DNA of 64,000 nucleotides. It comes from Hypericum androsaemum. Taxonomy: Eukaryota > Streptophyta > Magnoliopsida > Malpighiales > Hypericaceae. A program made the position numbers and the translations under genes. The stretch is from assembly GCA_963995505.1 (NCBI GenBank), contig OZ023195.1, forward strand, positions 7,088,109 to 7,152,108, in the 5' to 3' direction. Positions 63,478-64,000 of this stretch are shown here, in pieces (the first letter of the stretch is position 1; each line of letters opens with the position of its first letter). Below the pieces are notes generated by a model. It made no database searches. It was not told where the DNA came from and saw only the letters and a program-made list of their open reading frames with translations.

Positions 63478-64000
63478 ATGGAATCGAATTCGATTCCACG
63501 GCGGCAGCATCGTCCGCTTCCACTGCCAAAGGGCGCGTGGGCGGAGTGGGGTAAGGACGCCGTTTATTTCGTTACCCTAACCCGGGGCTTAAAGGAAGAT
63601 GGCGGTCCGGGCTTCAATTTCTACGCTATCAACCCCAACGATGACACGCTTCCGGTTTACCACATCACGCGCTTCACCTTCGACGCTGTCGGCATCAAAC
63701 GTAGCTGGGTCGCCAGTGGAACCGCCATCATGGGTTCCCGTGCCTATGTCATTGCCGAGGAATCTATGTGGTCTTTTGACTTTGGCGACGATGAGCCGTC
63801 GGTAATGTGGATCAAGGGACGGGCACCATCTCCCCCATTGTTTGACATGCCACACCCACGGCTCTTCTCCATGAGAGGTAACCTCTACGCACTTGGCTAT
63901 ACTCTGCCCTCGCATCGGAACAGCTTCCAGCTTCTTCTTGACGGGGAATTCTGGACACCTCTTGATCCTCCTCCCGGTCCCTTTCCCGAAGACCAAGAGC
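63478..64000 (+). CDS. Unidentified protein, probably beta-propeller; runs off the right edge
   Basis: An open frame of 174 codons starts at ATG 63478 and is still open at the window end. It begins MESNSIPRRQHRPLPLPKG and contains AEWGKDAVYFVTLTRG, FNFYAINPNDDTLPVYHIT, SWVASGTAIMGSRAYVIA, SMWSFDFGDDEP and PRLFSMRGNLYALGYTL. The alternation of a Gly-rich turn, YVIA/YALG strands and W-x-FDF resembles the blades of kelch or galactose-oxidase-like propellers of plant F-box and DUF proteins. Codon use is GC-biased and regular, with no stop, so I take it as a real gene. The exact family and any F-box are not shown; it may continue beyond the window. Confidence 0.68.
   Translation, partial: MESNSIPRRQHRPLPLPKGAWAEWGKDAVYFVTLTRGLKEDGGPGFNFYAINPNDDTLPVYHITRFTFDAVGIKRSWVASGTAIMGSRAYVIAEESMWSFDFGDDEPSVMWIKGRAPSPPLFDMPHPRLFSMRGNLYALGYTLPSHRNSFQLLLDGEFWTPLDPPPGPFPEDQE

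Overview
This is eukaryotic, almost certainly eudicot plant, nuclear DNA. The protein-coding genes are split by GT-AG introns whose phases can be followed, and they are typical plant genes: a PAP2/9-type purple acid phosphatase, a SNAP33-type SNARE and a plastidial starch phosphorylase. The rest is mostly plant transposable elements (Ty3/gypsy, Ty1/copia, LINE, MULE, hAT, SINE-like). The species cannot be fixed from the sequence alone.

Layout. 0-15 kb is the gene-bearing part: a small Mutator-type MITE (2.35-2.70 kb), the phosphatase gene (2.96-5.10 kb, +), the SNARE gene (6.08-7.55 kb, -) and the 15-exon starch phosphorylase gene PHO1 (9.72-14.64 kb, +), followed by a broken coiled-coil gene (15.04-15.76 kb, -). 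17.3-18.75 kb is a Pack-MULE-like element with ~320-bp inverted repeats and a 9-bp target duplication, carrying a captured LEA_2/NDR1-HIN1-like gene fragment. 19-26 kb is decayed LTR-retrotransposon sequence. 27-40.1 kb is a LINE whose reverse transcriptase is split by two nearly identical gypsy elements lying head to tail with their LTRs abutting (28.68-39.89 kb). 40.6-45.8 kb is a decayed copia element with both LTRs.

45.9-46.7 kb and 60.5-62.84 kb are diverged copies of one segment; the second copy contains a 5'-truncated LINE, so the first copy shows the empty site. Between them lie a truncated HAD-hydrolase gene with a SINE-like insert (48.8-50.4 kb, -), retroelement debris, a purine-rich minisatellite (52.5-53.3 kb), a third, decayed gypsy copy (54.4-58.4 kb), a non-autonomous hAT element (58.44-59.00 kb) and a copia LTR plus gag (59.1-60.4 kb, -). 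A cullin fragment and the 5' part of an apparently intact gene (63.48 kb to the right edge, +) close the window.

How it works together. The genes are ordinary single-copy cell functions (phosphate-ester hydrolysis, membrane fusion, starch metabolism) with no sign of an operon or cluster. The unusual biology is in the mobile DNA: gene capture by a MULE, a tandem gypsy pair in which each copy has a different defect, nested insertion into a LINE, and a LINE insertion dated by its empty paralogous site. Exon models come from reading splice sites and from recalled family sequences; no alignment or transcript data were available.
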